This document shows, piece after piece, positions 8,493 through 18,012 of a stretch of 64,000 bases of DNA. Source of the DNA: Terracoccus sp. 273MFTsu3.1. GTDB lineage: Bacteria > Actinomycetota > Actinomycetes > Actinomycetales > Dermatophilaceae. The stretch lies in contig NZ_KB911823.1 in the NCBI RefSeq assembly GCF_000383675.1, positions 1,095 to 65,094 of the forward strand. The letters run 5' to 3'. Position 1 is the first letter of the stretch; the number at the start of each line of letters is the position of its first letter. The position numbers and the translations under genes are program-made. Under the pieces are notes generated by a model, which was given only the letters and a program-made list of their open reading frames with translations, did not search any database and was not told the DNA's origin.

Positions 8493-9364
8493 GGTCGAGC
8501 CGCCGCGCGGACTCGACCGCCGCCGGGTCGCTGGCTGCCCTGCTCGGTTCGGCGGTGGCCTCGTGGGCGGTCCTGCGTCTCGGTCGAGCAGCGCCCCCAG
8601 CCCTCCGCACGCCGTGGGAACGCACCAACCACGCAGGCGACCCCGTCACCCTGCTCGAGGGCCCGGCATGGGTCGGCGGTGCCGTGGCCGGCGCCGCTGC
8701 CGGTGCCGCCGCAGCAGCGGCCGCCTCGCGCCTGACCGACGGACGGGTCCGCGGGTCGATGCGTTCCGCCGTCGTCGTCGTCGCCGCAGGGGCCCTCGGT
8801 GCGCTCGACGACCTCGCCGGGGGCGCGTCGGACAAGGGCCTCAAGGGCCACCTCGGCGCGCTGGCACGAGGCGAGGTCACGACGGGTGCGGTCAAGATCG
8901 TGGGTCTCGGCATCACGGGGCTGGTCGGTGCGGCGCTGGCCGACGCGAGCCGCCCCACCCGTCCCGGCCTGCTGACCACGCTCGTCGGCGGGGCCGTCGT
9001 CGCCGGGGCCGCCAACGCCGTCAACCTCTTCGACCTGCGCCCCGGGCGGGCGCTCAAGGTCACCGTGACCGCGGGTCTTCCGCTCGTGGGAGGGCTGCCC
9101 GCGGCCGCCGCCGTCGGGTCCTCGCTCGGTGTCGTCCGGGACGACCTCCGCGCCACCGCCATGCTCGGCGACACCGGCGCCAACGCCGCCGGGGCGCTCC
9201 TCGGTCTCGCGCTCGTCGAGCGCACCGGGCTCGTGGGCCGGGTCGTCGCCCTCACTGGCCTCGCGGCCCTGACGCTCGCCTCGGAGCGCGTCAGCTTCAC
9301 CCGCGTCATCGAAGCCCACCCCGTTCTGCGGCGCCTCGACGAGTGGGGCCGGGCCGCCCGATGA
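8489..9364 (+). CDS. MraY/WecA-like polyprenyl-phosphate glycosyl-1-phosphate transferase homologue
   Basis: 291 residues, about eight membrane segments. Family marks: an RTNHAGDPVTL stretch near 45 (cytoplasmic loop 1), DD in GALDDLAGGASDKGLKGH near 110, NAVNLFDLRPGRALK near 175, and MLGDTGANAAGALLG near 225. The normal NaxNLxDGxDGL motif is altered: the second DG pair is missing, replaced by LRPGRA, and the MraY HHH loop is not visible. It therefore belongs to an atypical branch. It sits between steB and a MurJ-like flippase, with four-base overlaps on both sides. Likely attaches a sugar-phosphate to a lipid carrier, but sugar and product are unknown, and loss of activity is possible. Confidence 0.7.
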   Translation: MRSSRRADSTAAGSLAALLGSAVASWAVLRLGRAAPPALRTPWERTNHAGDPVTLLEGPAWVGGAVAGAAAGAAAAAAASRLTDGRVRGSMRSAVVVVAAGALGALDDLAGGASDKGLKGHLGALARGEVTTGAVKIVGLGITGLVGAALADASRPTRPGLLTTLVGGAVVAGAANAVNLFDLRPGRALKVTVTAGLPLVGGLPAAAAVGSSLGVVRDDLRATAMLGDTGANAAGALLGLALVERTGLVGRVVALTGLAALTLASERVSFTRVIEAHPVLRRLDEWGRAAR

Positions 9365-11205
9365 CCGACCGGACCGCAGGCGGCGGACCCGCACGGCGTG
9401 GGCTGTTCGCCGCCGCAGGCACCATCGCGGTGATCACTCTCGTCGCCCGGGTGGTCGGCTTCGGACGATGGTTCGTCTTCTCCCACTCCGTCGGGGCGAC
9501 CTGCGTCGGGAGCGTCTACCAGTCGGTCAACGCGGTCCCCAACGTGCTCTTCGAGATCGCGGCAGGGGGAGTGCTCGCGGCGGTCGCCGTGCCTCTCGTG
9601 GCAGGTGCTCTGGCCCGCGGCGACCGGGTCGAGGCCGACCACACGGCCTCCGCGCTGCTGACGTGGGTGGTCGTCGTGCTCGTGCCGCTGGGCGTGGTCG
9701 TGGCCCTCGCCGCGGAGCCGATCGCGCGGGGCCTGCTCGGAGCCGGTGACACCTGTCCCGGCGCGGTGGGTCTCGGGGCCGACCTGCTGCGGGTCTTCGC
9801 GATCCAGATCCCGCTCTACGGCGTCGGCATCGTGCTCGGCGGCGTGCTCCAGTCGCACCACCGCTTCGTCGCTGCGGCGATCGCCCCGCTCATGTCCAGC
9901 CTCGTCGTCATCGCAACCTACGTGACCTACGCGGCCGTCGCCGGCGACCCGGCCGCCCCGATCGCACAGGTCCCGGCGGGGGCGACCACGGTGCTCGCCG
10001 TCGGCACGACCCTCGGGGTCGTCGCGCTGTCGCTGCCGCTCCTCGTCCCGGTTCGTCGCGCCGGGGTCCATCTCACGCTGACGACGCGCTTCCCGCACGG
10101 CGTCGCCGCCCGCGTCCGACGGCTCGCCGTGGCCGGCCTCCTCGCCGTCGCCGGCCAGCAGCTGGCGACGCTCGTCTTCATCCGCCTCGCCAACGACCGC
10201 GGCGGACCCGGGACGCTCAACGTGTACACCTACGTGCAGGCCGTCTCCCTGCTCCCGTATGCCGTCCTCGCCGTCCCGCTCGCCACCGCCGCCTTCCCGA
10301 CGTTGGCGGGGAGCGCGCAAGCGGGCAGGCCGGAGCCTGAGGCGGGCGCAGCGGCGCCGACCTTGGCGCCGGGGTCCGCGGCTGTGGACGTGCTGCGGCG
10401 GACGTGGTTGGCCACCCTCCTGGCCGGTCTGCTGGCCGGCGGCCTGCTCGTGGCCGTCGCCCGACCGGTCGGCGCCTTCTTCGCCCTGCTCGACGCCGGG
10501 CGCGCGGACGGCAACGGGGCCGTGGCCCTGTCCGCCATCCCCGACGCCCTCGTGCTCGTGGCCCCGGGCATCGTCGGCCTGTGCGCGATCGGGCTGCTGA
10601 CGAGAGCGTCGTACGTGCGAGGTCGTGCCCGGGTCGCAGGCGCCGTGGTCGCCGTCGCGTGGCTCGCCACGACCATCGTCCCGCTCGTGGCGCTCGAGGG
10701 CTCGTCCGGACCCGCGACGACCGTACGGGCTCTCGCCCTCGGCACCAGCATCGGGCTCGTGGCCGGGGCCGTCGCGCTTGCGGTCCTCGTCGCGCGGAGC
10801 TGGGGACGCCCGGCCCTGGCGGTCCCCGCACGCCCCGTCGCAGCCGGGCTGCTGGGCGCCGCGGCCGCCGCGCTCCTCGGCTGGTGGCTCGGCGGCCTCT
10901 GGACCGCGGACGGACTCCTCGTCGCCGCTGCGCAGGGCGTCGCCGTGGCGCTCGCGGCCACCGTGACCCTCGTCGTCGTAGTGCTCGTCGTCGACCGCTC
11001 GGTCGTCGCCCGGCTGCGGCGCCGGCCACCGACCGCGGCGAACGCGCCCGCTGGTGCGCCGTCCTCCACGACTGCTCCGACGTCCACCGCAGCTTCGACG
11101 TCCACCACCGCTTCGACGTCCACGACTGCTCGGTCGTCAGCGCCGATGTCCGCCCCTGCGGGCGAGCAGGATCCGCACCCTGCCGGGCCCCCGGAGACGC
11201 GATGA
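9361..11205 (+). CDS. murJ: MurJ/MviN family lipid flippase
   Basis: 614 residues from the ATG at 9361, which overlaps the MraY-like gene (ATGA). About 14 membrane segments; the N-terminus has the MOP-superfamily pattern ITLVARVVGFGRWFVF and PNVLFEIAAGGVLAAV. Family members move lipid II or other polyprenyl-linked precursors across the membrane. The last ~60 residues after the final helix are Ala/Ser/Thr-rich with repeated TSTTAS units, a disordered cytoplasmic tail. Actinobacteria often have a second MurJ near the chromosome end (with a kinase-like tail); this one lacks that domain and may be dedicated to this cluster. Assignment to peptidoglycan is unproven. Confidence 0.8.
   Translation: MTDRTAGGGPARRGLFAAAGTIAVITLVARVVGFGRWFVFSHSVGATCVGSVYQSVNAVPNVLFEIAAGGVLAAVAVPLVAGALARGDRVEADHTASALLTWVVVVLVPLGVVVALAAEPIARGLLGAGDTCPGAVGLGADLLRVFAIQIPLYGVGIVLGGVLQSHHRFVAAAIAPLMSSLVVIATYVTYAAVAGDPAAPIAQVPAGATTVLAVGTTLGVVALSLPLLVPVRRAGVHLTLTTRFPHGVAARVRRLAVAGLLAVAGQQLATLVFIRLANDRGGPGTLNVYTYVQAVSLLPYAVLAVPLATAAFPTLAGSAQAGRPEPEAGAAAPTLAPGSAAVDVLRRTWLATLLAGLLAGGLLVAVARPVGAFFALLDAGRADGNGAVALSAIPDALVLVAPGIVGLCAIGLLTRASYVRGRARVAGAVVAVAWLATTIVPLVALEGSSGPATTVRALALGTSIGLVAGAVALAVLVARSWGRPALAVPARPVAAGLLGAAAAALLGWWLGGLWTADGLLVAAAQGVAVALAATVTLVVVVLVVDRSVVARLRRRPPTAANAPAGAPSSTTAPTSTAASTSTTASTSTTARSSAPMSAPAGEQDPHPAGPPETR
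11072..11125 (+). repeat. Tandem ~18-bp repeats in murJ tail
   Basis: Three imperfect units with the core TTCGACGTCCACCACCGC encode the Thr/Ser/Ala-rich C-terminal tail of the MurJ-like protein. Confidence 0.6.
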
Positions 11206-12344
11206 GGGTCCTCATGGTGCTCGGACACGCGGCCGGTGGGGTGGGTGCGCACGTCGACGCCCTCGTGAGGGGAGTGCGCGAGCAGGGGCACGACGTCCAG
11301 GTCGTGACGGCGGAGTCGACGGCGCGAGCCTTCGACTGGGCCGACGCGCACCGGCTCTGGCCGGTCCACGGCGGGCTGCGCGCGCCGCGAGGTCTCGTGG
11401 ACTGGCACCGCATCATGCGCCTCGCTGGCACGGTCGACGTCGTCCACGCGCACGGCCACCAGGCCGCCGTCGTCTGTGCGGTGGCCGTCGCCCGGGCGCG
11501 GCCACGCCCGCGCCTCGTGGTCTCGCTCCACAACGACCTCCCGCCGGTCCCTGGCTCGGCCCCTGCCCGGGCCGTGGCGTCCGCCGCCCGGCGGCTGGTC
11601 GCGTGGTCCCTGCACCGGGCCGACCTCGTGACGGGTGCGAGCGGCGACCTCGTGGAGCTCGCCGACGCGTTGGGTGCCCGACGCACCGAGCTCGCCCTCG
11701 TGCCCTCCGCCGCGGTCGCCGACCTCCTGCGGCGTCCCGGCCTCGAGCCGGCCGACCGCTCCGCCCTGCTGGCCGGAGCCGGCCTGCCGACCGGCGGCCC
11801 CGTCGTGCTCACGGTCTCGCGCATCGCGCCCCAGAAGGACCTGCCGACCCTTCTCGAAGCCGCGCGACGCTCCCAAGCGACCGCCACGTGGGTCGTCGTC
11901 GGCGACGGCGACGAGCGACTCCGTGCCCGTCTCGTGGAGGAGGCGGACGGCATACGGCTGGGGCAGGAGCCGGGGGCCAAGGTCCGGTTCGTGGGGGCGC
12001 GTACCGATGTGTCCGAGTGGCTCCGAGCGGCGGACGTGTTCGTCCTCACGAGCCGCTGGGAGGCCCGGGCGCTCGTCGTGCAGGAGGCCATGGCGGCCGG
12101 GCTGCCGGTCGTCGTGACCCGTACCGGCGGTCTGCCCGACCTGGTCGGCGACGCGGGTTCTTTTGTCCCCGTGGGTGACCCGGCCGCCGTGGCAGCCGAG
12201 GTGGACCGCCTGCTCGCCGACGCCGAGGCCAGGCTCCGGGAGGGCGCGTCCGGACGGGCCCGGGCCGCCGGTTGGCCCACTCCTGACGACGAGACGCGCC
12301 GGTGGATGGAACGCTACGTCACGCAGACCCGCGGAGTGACGTAG
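11202..12344 (+). CDS. GT4 family glycosyltransferase
   Basis: 380 residues from the ATG at 11202, coupled to murJ (ATGA overlap). GT-B fold: N-domain [17 protein letters not shown] with the glycine-rich acceptor loop; C-domain [19 protein letters not shown] near 205 and the EX7E motif in [17 protein letters not shown] near 290. No signal peptide or membrane helix, so it acts at the inner face of the membrane. With the MraY-like and MurJ-like genes it forms an initiation/elongation/flipping set for a lipid-linked glycan. Donor and acceptor cannot be read from sequence. Its TAG stop is part of a putative -10 for pyrG. Confidence 0.82.
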   Translation: MRVLMVLGHAAGGVGAHVDALVRGVREQGHDVQVVTAESTARAFDWADAHRLWPVHGGLRAPRGLVDWHRIMRLAGTVDVVHAHGHQAAVVCAVAVARARPRPRLVVSLHNDLPPVPGSAPARAVASAARRLVAWSLHRADLVTGASGDLVELADALGARRTELALVPSAAVADLLRRPGLEPADRSALLAGAGLPTGGPVVLTVSRIAPQKDLPTLLEAARRSQATATWVVVGDGDERLRARLVEEADGIRLGQEPGAKVRFVGARTDVSEWLRAADVFVLTSRWEARALVVQEAMAAGLPVVVTRTGGLPDLVGDAGSFVPVGDPAAVAAEVDRLLADAEARLREGASGRARAAGWPTPDDETRRWMERYVTQTRGVT

Positions 12345-12355
12345 ACTCAAAGCCC
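12342..12355 (+). promoter_or_regulatory. Candidate leaderless promoter for pyrG
   Basis: TAGACT at 12342-12347, beginning with the stop codon of the glycosyltransferase gene, then eight bases to GTG 12356. There is no ribosome binding site in this gap. Confidence 0.55.
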
Positions 12356-14128
<1,773 letters not shown>

Positions 14129-14135
14129 CCCGAGG

Positions 14136-14813
14136 GTGAGCCTGGACGCGCCGCGAGGCACCGCATCCGACCTCGTCGAGGAGTGGACCGCCGAACCGGT
14201 GGTCGAGTCGTCGACGCCCTTCGAGGGGATCATCTTCGACGTCGTGCGCGAGCGCGTCGACCTCGGCGCCGGTGGTGTCGTGACCCGTGACTTCGTCACA
14301 CATCCCGGTGCCGTCGCCGTGCTCGCCCTGCGCGAGCTCGAGGGCGCCCCGCACGTGCTGCTCATCCGGCAGTACCGCCACGCGAGCGGTGGCCACGTGT
14401 GGGAGCTGCCCGCCGGTCTGCTCGACGTCGACGGCGAGCCGCCGTGGGAGGCTGCCGCGAGAGAGCTCGTCGAGGAGGTCGACCTGACGGCCGACGAGTG
14501 GCACGTGCTCGCCGACGACGTCACGTCGCCCGGGGCCTTCCCGGAGACGGTGCGGATCTTCCTCGCGCGCGGCCTCCACGAGGTCGCCGCCGCGGACGCC
14601 CACCAGCGCACCGCGGAGGAGCTCGCGATCCGGCCGCTCTGGGTGTCCCTCGACGACGCCGTCGACGCGGCGCTCGACGGGCGCATCAGCAACTCGGCCA
14701 CCCTCGTCGGTCTGCTCTCCGCCGGGTTGTCGCGCCAGCGCGGCTGGTCGACGCTGCGCCCGCACGACGCGCCGTGGCCCGCCCGCGAGGCCCAGCGGGC
14801 CCAGCGGTCGTGA
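14136..14813 (+). CDS. NUDIX hydrolase (ADP-ribose pyrophosphatase type)
   Basis: 225 residues from GTG 14136, preceded by GAGG. The NUDIX box is visible from about residue 95: a Gly in LPAGLLDVDGEPPWEAA and the REL-EE-x core ARELVEEVDLT. It directly follows pyrG, as M. tuberculosis Rv1700, an ADP-ribose pyrophosphatase, does. Likely cleaves ADP-ribose or a similar nucleoside diphosphate sugar; the substrate is by homology. Overlaps the next gene by four bases. Confidence 0.88.
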   Translation: MSLDAPRGTASDLVEEWTAEPVVESSTPFEGIIFDVVRERVDLGAGGVVTRDFVTHPGAVAVLALRELEGAPHVLLIRQYRHASGGHVWELPAGLLDVDGEPPWEAAARELVEEVDLTADEWHVLADDVTSPGAFPETVRIFLARGLHEVAAADAHQRTAEELAIRPLWVSLDDAVDAALDGRISNSATLVGLLSAGLSRQRGWSTLRPHDAPWPAREAQRAQRS

Positions 14814-15235
14814 GCGCGGCGTTCGGCCCGGGCGTCTCCGGGTCGTGCCCTTGTGGGGGCGGCCCGGACGAGCTGGCGTATGCCGTGTGCTGCGGCCCGC
14901 TCCATGCGGGCGAACGGCCGGCCGGGACCGCCGGCGAGCTGATGCGCTCGCGCTACACGGCGTTCGCCGTGGGGGACGAGGCATACCTCCTGCGCACCTG
15001 GCACCCTCGGACGCGGCCCGAGCGGGTGGGGCTCGACCCGGACACGCGCTGGACGGGCCTGACGGTGGTGCGGACGGAGCGCGGCGGTCCCGGCGACGAC
15101 GACGGTGTCGTCGAGTTCGTGGCGCGGTGGACGGAGCCGTCAGCGGGCGCCGTGCGTCGGGGCGAGCTGCGCGAGGTGAGCCGGTTCGCCCGCCGGGGCG
15201 GCCGCTGGCTCTACGTCGACGGCGAGCACGGGTGA
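14810..15235 (+). CDS. YchJ-like SEC-C motif protein (UPF0225 family)
   Basis: 141 residues from GTG 14810. The N-terminus has the SEC-C-like zinc ligands CPCGGG and AYAVCCGPLH, then LMRSRYTAFAVGDEAYLLRTWHP, typical of the YchJ/UPF0225 family, and an NTF2-like C-terminal half. Function is not established; the metal is probably zinc. The final 96 bases overlap the 3' end of the converging EamA gene, so one of the two stops may be extended beyond the ancestral end. Translation is coupled to the NUDIX gene. Confidence 0.82.
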   Translation: MSAAFGPGVSGSCPCGGGPDELAYAVCCGPLHAGERPAGTAGELMRSRYTAFAVGDEAYLLRTWHPRTRPERVGLDPDTRWTGLTVVRTERGGPGDDDGVVEFVARWTEPSAGAVRRGELREVSRFARRGGRWLYVDGEHG

Positions 15236-16162
15236 CGCGTCGGCAGGGACGGCCGGCGGGGGCGCCGTCACGCCGCCGCGTCGGCGGAGGACCGCCACGC
15301 CGACACCGGCCAGGAGGGCGAGCCCCCCGGCCAGCTCGAGGGCGTTGGGGCGCTCGTGGAACGCGACCGCGGCCGCGACCAAGCCGAAGACCGGGACGAG
15401 CATCGCGAACGGCGTCACCTTCGCCACGGGGTGCCGGCTGAGCAGGGTGTTCCAGATCCCGTAGCCGACGAGCGAGGAGAGGTAGGCGGTGTAGGCGGTC
15501 GAGGCGACGGCCTGCCACTGGAGGTGGCTGAGCGCCGCCCCGATGGCCGTCGGCCCCTCGACGACGAACGAGAGGGCGAGGGCCGGCAGCGGCACGACGA
15601 GCCCCGACCAGACCGTGACCCCGAGCCCGGCGCCCGGACCCGTGAGAGCCCCGGCCCGGCGCGTCAGCACGTTGCCGACCGCCCACGACACGGCGGCCAG
15701 GACGAGCACGACGAGGGGGAGCAGCGGCGCCGACATCCCGCGTCCGACCGCGATCGTCAGCAGCCCCGCCCCGCCCAGGGCGACGCCGAGACGCTGCGCG
15801 GTGGAGGGGCGCTCGCGCAGCCAGAGGGCCGCGATGACGACGGTGAGCAGGACCTGCGCCTGGAGCACGAGCGAGGCGAGGCCGGGCGGCATGCCGAGGT
15901 GCAGCGCGAGGTACATCAGGGCGAACTGGCCGAGGCTCGTGAAGAGCCCGATGAGTGCGAGGTCGCGCCAGGGGAGTGCCGGGCGCCGGACGAGGAAGAC
16001 GGCGGGGACGCAGACGACGAGGAAGCGAACCGCGAGGAAGAGGAAGGGCGGCACCGAGTCGATGCCGGTCCGGATGGCGACGAAGTTCGTGCCCCAGATG
16101 AGGGCGACGAGGACGGCGAGGGCGGTGTCACGGCGGCGCATGTCCTCATCGTTAGGGGCCAT
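15140..16162 (-). CDS. EamA/DMT family transporter
   Basis: 340 residues, ten predicted membrane helices in two EamA repeats; the first starts ALAVLVALIWGTNFVAIRTG and the second near residue 155. Probably an exporter of amino acids or other small metabolites. An internal ATG at 16141 would put the start just before helix 1 and is equally possible. The last ~45 residues are Ala/Pro-rich, hydrophilic, and encoded in the region overlapping the YchJ-like gene. Diverges from a LysR regulator, the usual arrangement for a regulated exporter. Confidence 0.85.
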   Translation of the reverse strand: MAPNDEDMRRRDTALAVLVALIWGTNFVAIRTGIDSVPPFLFLAVRFLVVCVPAVFLVRRPALPWRDLALIGLFTSLGQFALMYLALHLGMPPGLASLVLQAQVLLTVVIAALWLRERPSTAQRLGVALGGAGLLTIAVGRGMSAPLLPLVVLVLAAVSWAVGNVLTRRAGALTGPGAGLGVTVWSGLVVPLPALALSFVVEGPTAIGAALSHLQWQAVASTAYTAYLSSLVGYGIWNTLLSRHPVAKVTPFAMLVPVFGLVAAAVAFHERPNALELAGGLALLAGVGVAVLRRRGGVTAPPPAVPADASPVLAVDVEPAAAPAGEPAHLAQLAPTHGAR

Positions 16163-16202
16163 GACCGTTCACGTCCATCAAACTGTTCTGGGCCTGACTG
16201 TG

Positions 16203-16214
16203 TAGCATCTCTGC
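16203..16214 (+). promoter_or_regulatory. Candidate leaderless promoter for LysR gene
   Basis: TAGCAT at 16203-16208 followed by six bases and the ATG at 16215; no ribosome binding site. The 52-base divergent gap must also hold the EamA promoter and the LysR binding site. Confidence 0.5.
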
Positions 16215-17138
16215 ATGATTGATCCCGTCGCGTTGCGGTCCCTCGTCGCCGTCGAGGCGCACGGGTCCGTCGGCGCCGCAGCAGCCGCCCTCGACTACAC
16301 CCCGAGCGCGGTGTCCCAGCAGATCAAGCGCCTCGAGACCCAGACGGGGGTGCAGCTGCTCGAACGGCAGGGGCGGGGCGTCCTGCTCACCGAGGCCGGT
16401 CGCACGGTCTCCGACGCGGCGCGGTCCCTGCTCGCGGACATGGAGCGACTCGAGTCCAGGCTGCACGGAGACAGCGGGGAGACGGTCGGGACCGTGCGCC
16501 TCGCGACGTTCGCCACGGCGTACCGAGGGGTCGTCGTGGGCGCCATCGCCCGCCTGCGCTCGACCGCGCCGGACGTCGTCCTGCGTCCCGACGAGATCGA
16601 CCCCTGGGATGCCGTGGACGCCGTCGCGGCCGGCACCCACGACCTCGCCCTCGTGCACAACTGGGAGCCGCTGCCGCTCGCCATCCCCGACCACCTCGAG
16701 GTGCGCGACCTCGGCCGGGACCGGGCGGACGTCCTCGTCCACGAGAGCCACCCGCTCGCCAGGCGACGGAGCATCGGCGTGCGGGACGTGCTCGAGGAGC
16801 ACTGGGCCAGCGTCGCGCCCGGCTCCATCTGCCACCAGTGGCTCCAGAAGATGTATGCCGATGTCGGGCGGTCCCCCCGGATCGCGCACGTCGCGCTCGA
16901 GTTCGCCACGCACGTCGCTCTCGTCGCGGCGGGGGAGGCCATCGCCCTCGTGCCCCGCCTCGGCCGGGGGCCGCTGCCCGAGGGCGTCGTCGCGGTCCCG
17001 ATCGTCGACCCGGTCTCCGAGCGCACCGTGAGCGTCGTCTGGCGAAGCACCATGACGGCAAGCCCTGCGCTGGCCGCGGCCGTGGACTGCCTTGCGGCAG
17101 AAGCCTCCCGGGACCTTCGACCCCTTTCGGAGGAGTGA
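16215..17138 (+). CDS. LysR family transcriptional regulator
   Basis: 307 residues. N-terminal winged HTH: ALRSLVAVEAHGSVGAAAAA then YTPSAVSQQIKRLETQTG, with the substrate-binding effector domain from about residue 90. Divergent from the EamA transporter, which it probably controls in response to a small metabolite that the transporter exports. The effector is not predictable from sequence. Confidence 0.88.
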   Translation: MIDPVALRSLVAVEAHGSVGAAAAALDYTPSAVSQQIKRLETQTGVQLLERQGRGVLLTEAGRTVSDAARSLLADMERLESRLHGDSGETVGTVRLATFATAYRGVVVGAIARLRSTAPDVVLRPDEIDPWDAVDAVAAGTHDLALVHNWEPLPLAIPDHLEVRDLGRDRADVLVHESHPLARRRSIGVRDVLEEHWASVAPGSICHQWLQKMYADVGRSPRIAHVALEFATHVALVAAGEAIALVPRLGRGPLPEGVVAVPIVDPVSERTVSVVWRSTMTASPALAAAVDCLAAEASRDLRPLSEE

Positions 17139-17160
17139 CCGGAGGGGCGCTCGCGACGCG

Positions 17161-17901
17161 TCAGCCTGCGGCCTGGAGGCGCAGCCCGGCGAGGATGAGC
17201 TCGAGACCGGCCCGGAACTGCTCGGCGTCGTCGTGGTCCGCGAACTCGTCGACGACGTGGTGGATGAAGGGGAACTCGTCCGCGTCGAGGGCGCGCCACT
17301 GGGCGGCGTAGCGGGCGAGGTACTCGTCCCGGTCGACCTCGCCGGTGAGCACCGCCTGGGGCGGCTGCTGTCCCATGTCGGCCGCCGTGCCGACGACGAA
17401 GCCGACGACCGCCGAGACCGCGTGGAAGCTCTCGCGCGGAGTGAGCTCCAGCCGCAGCACCTGCTGGCCCAGCCGCTCGTAGAGGCGCAGGCCGTTGGGC
17501 TGGACGCCCGTGTCGCGCATGAAGTAGGCACCGAGCCAGGGCCGTTCGACGATCGCGTCGAAGAGGGCCAGCGCGATGGTCCGGAGATCGTCGACGGGGT
17601 CGCCGACCCCGACGTCCTCGACGGCGGCGAGCACGTCGGCCAGGACGTGGTCCGCGGCTCGGTCGAGCAGCTCGTCCTTGCTCGAGACGTACCAGTAGAT
17701 GCTCGCGGCGCCACCACCGAGACGGGCCGCGAGGGCGCGGAAGGTCAGGGCCTGCTCGCCACTCGTGTCGAGCAGGGCGACGGCCTCCGTGAGGACGGCC
17801 TCGAGCGAGTGCGAGGCCCGTCGGCGGCCTCGGTCGGGGCGCTCACGTGCCGCGCGAGCATCGCGGGAGGGCCGAGCGGCGTGCTGTCGCTGGGGGCTCA
17901 T
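17161..17901 (-). CDS. TetR family repressor
   Basis: 246 residues. The first ~30 are Arg-rich; the HTH follows (residues 32-80), with LTFRALAARLGGGAASIYWYVSSKDELLDR as helix-turn-helix and the linker. The C-terminal ligand domain has the TetR_C pattern around FIHHVVDEFADHDDAEQFRAGLELILAG. Divergent from a DHA2 drug exporter with three operator palindromes between them; the repressor most likely controls both genes and is released by an exported compound. The two genes and their operators form one self-contained regulatory module. Confidence 0.9.
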   Translation of the reverse strand: MSPQRQHAARPSRDARAARERPDRGRRRASHSLEAVLTEAVALLDTSGEQALTFRALAARLGGGAASIYWYVSSKDELLDRAADHVLADVLAAVEDVGVGDPVDDLRTIALALFDAIVERPWLGAYFMRDTGVQPNGLRLYERLGQQVLRLELTPRESFHAVSAVVGFVVGTAADMGQQPPQAVLTGEVDRDEYLARYAAQWRALDADEFPFIHHVVDEFADHDDAEQFRAGLELILAGLRLQAAG

Positions 17902-17934
17902 TCGCCCATCCCATCACACGCACACGGGATGGAG

Positions 17935-17964
17935 TTGCGTTCATCGAACACTGTTCTATAACAT
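17935..17964 (+). promoter_or_regulatory. Promoter of DHA2 exporter
   Basis: TTGCGT at 17935-17940, an 18-base spacer, TAACAT at 17959-17964. The spacer contains the first operator and the -10 touches the second, so repressor binding would block polymerase. Confidence 0.55.
17943..17959. promoter_or_regulatory. TetR operator O1
   Basis: ATCGAAC-ACT-GTTCTAT, a 7-3-7 inverted repeat with one mismatch. Confidence 0.8.
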
Positions 17965-17979
17965 CGAACCACGTTCGAT
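17963..17979. promoter_or_regulatory. TetR operator O2
   Basis: ATCGAAC-CAC-GTTCGAT, a perfect 7-3-7 inverted repeat. Its centre is 20 bases from that of O1. Confidence 0.85.
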
Positions 17980-17980
17980 A

Positions 17981-17997
17981 GTCGAACGCTGTTCGAT
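17981..17997. promoter_or_regulatory. TetR operator O3
   Basis: GTCGAAC-GCT-GTTCGAT, a 7-3-7 inverted repeat with one mismatch, centre 18 bases from that of O2. It abuts the ribosome binding site GGAAGGAG (17998-18005) of the exporter. Confidence 0.8.
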
Positions 17998-18012
17998 GGA
18001 AGGAGCCGGCCC

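Noticed and set aside
8326-9360. 345-codon extension of the MurJ frame
   Set aside because: It overlaps steB and the MraY-like gene in another frame; ATG 9361 overlaps the upstream stop in the usual four-base way.
11072-11125. CRISPR-like repeat cluster
   Set aside because: Short adjacent in-frame repeats without spacers, coding for a Thr/Ser tail.
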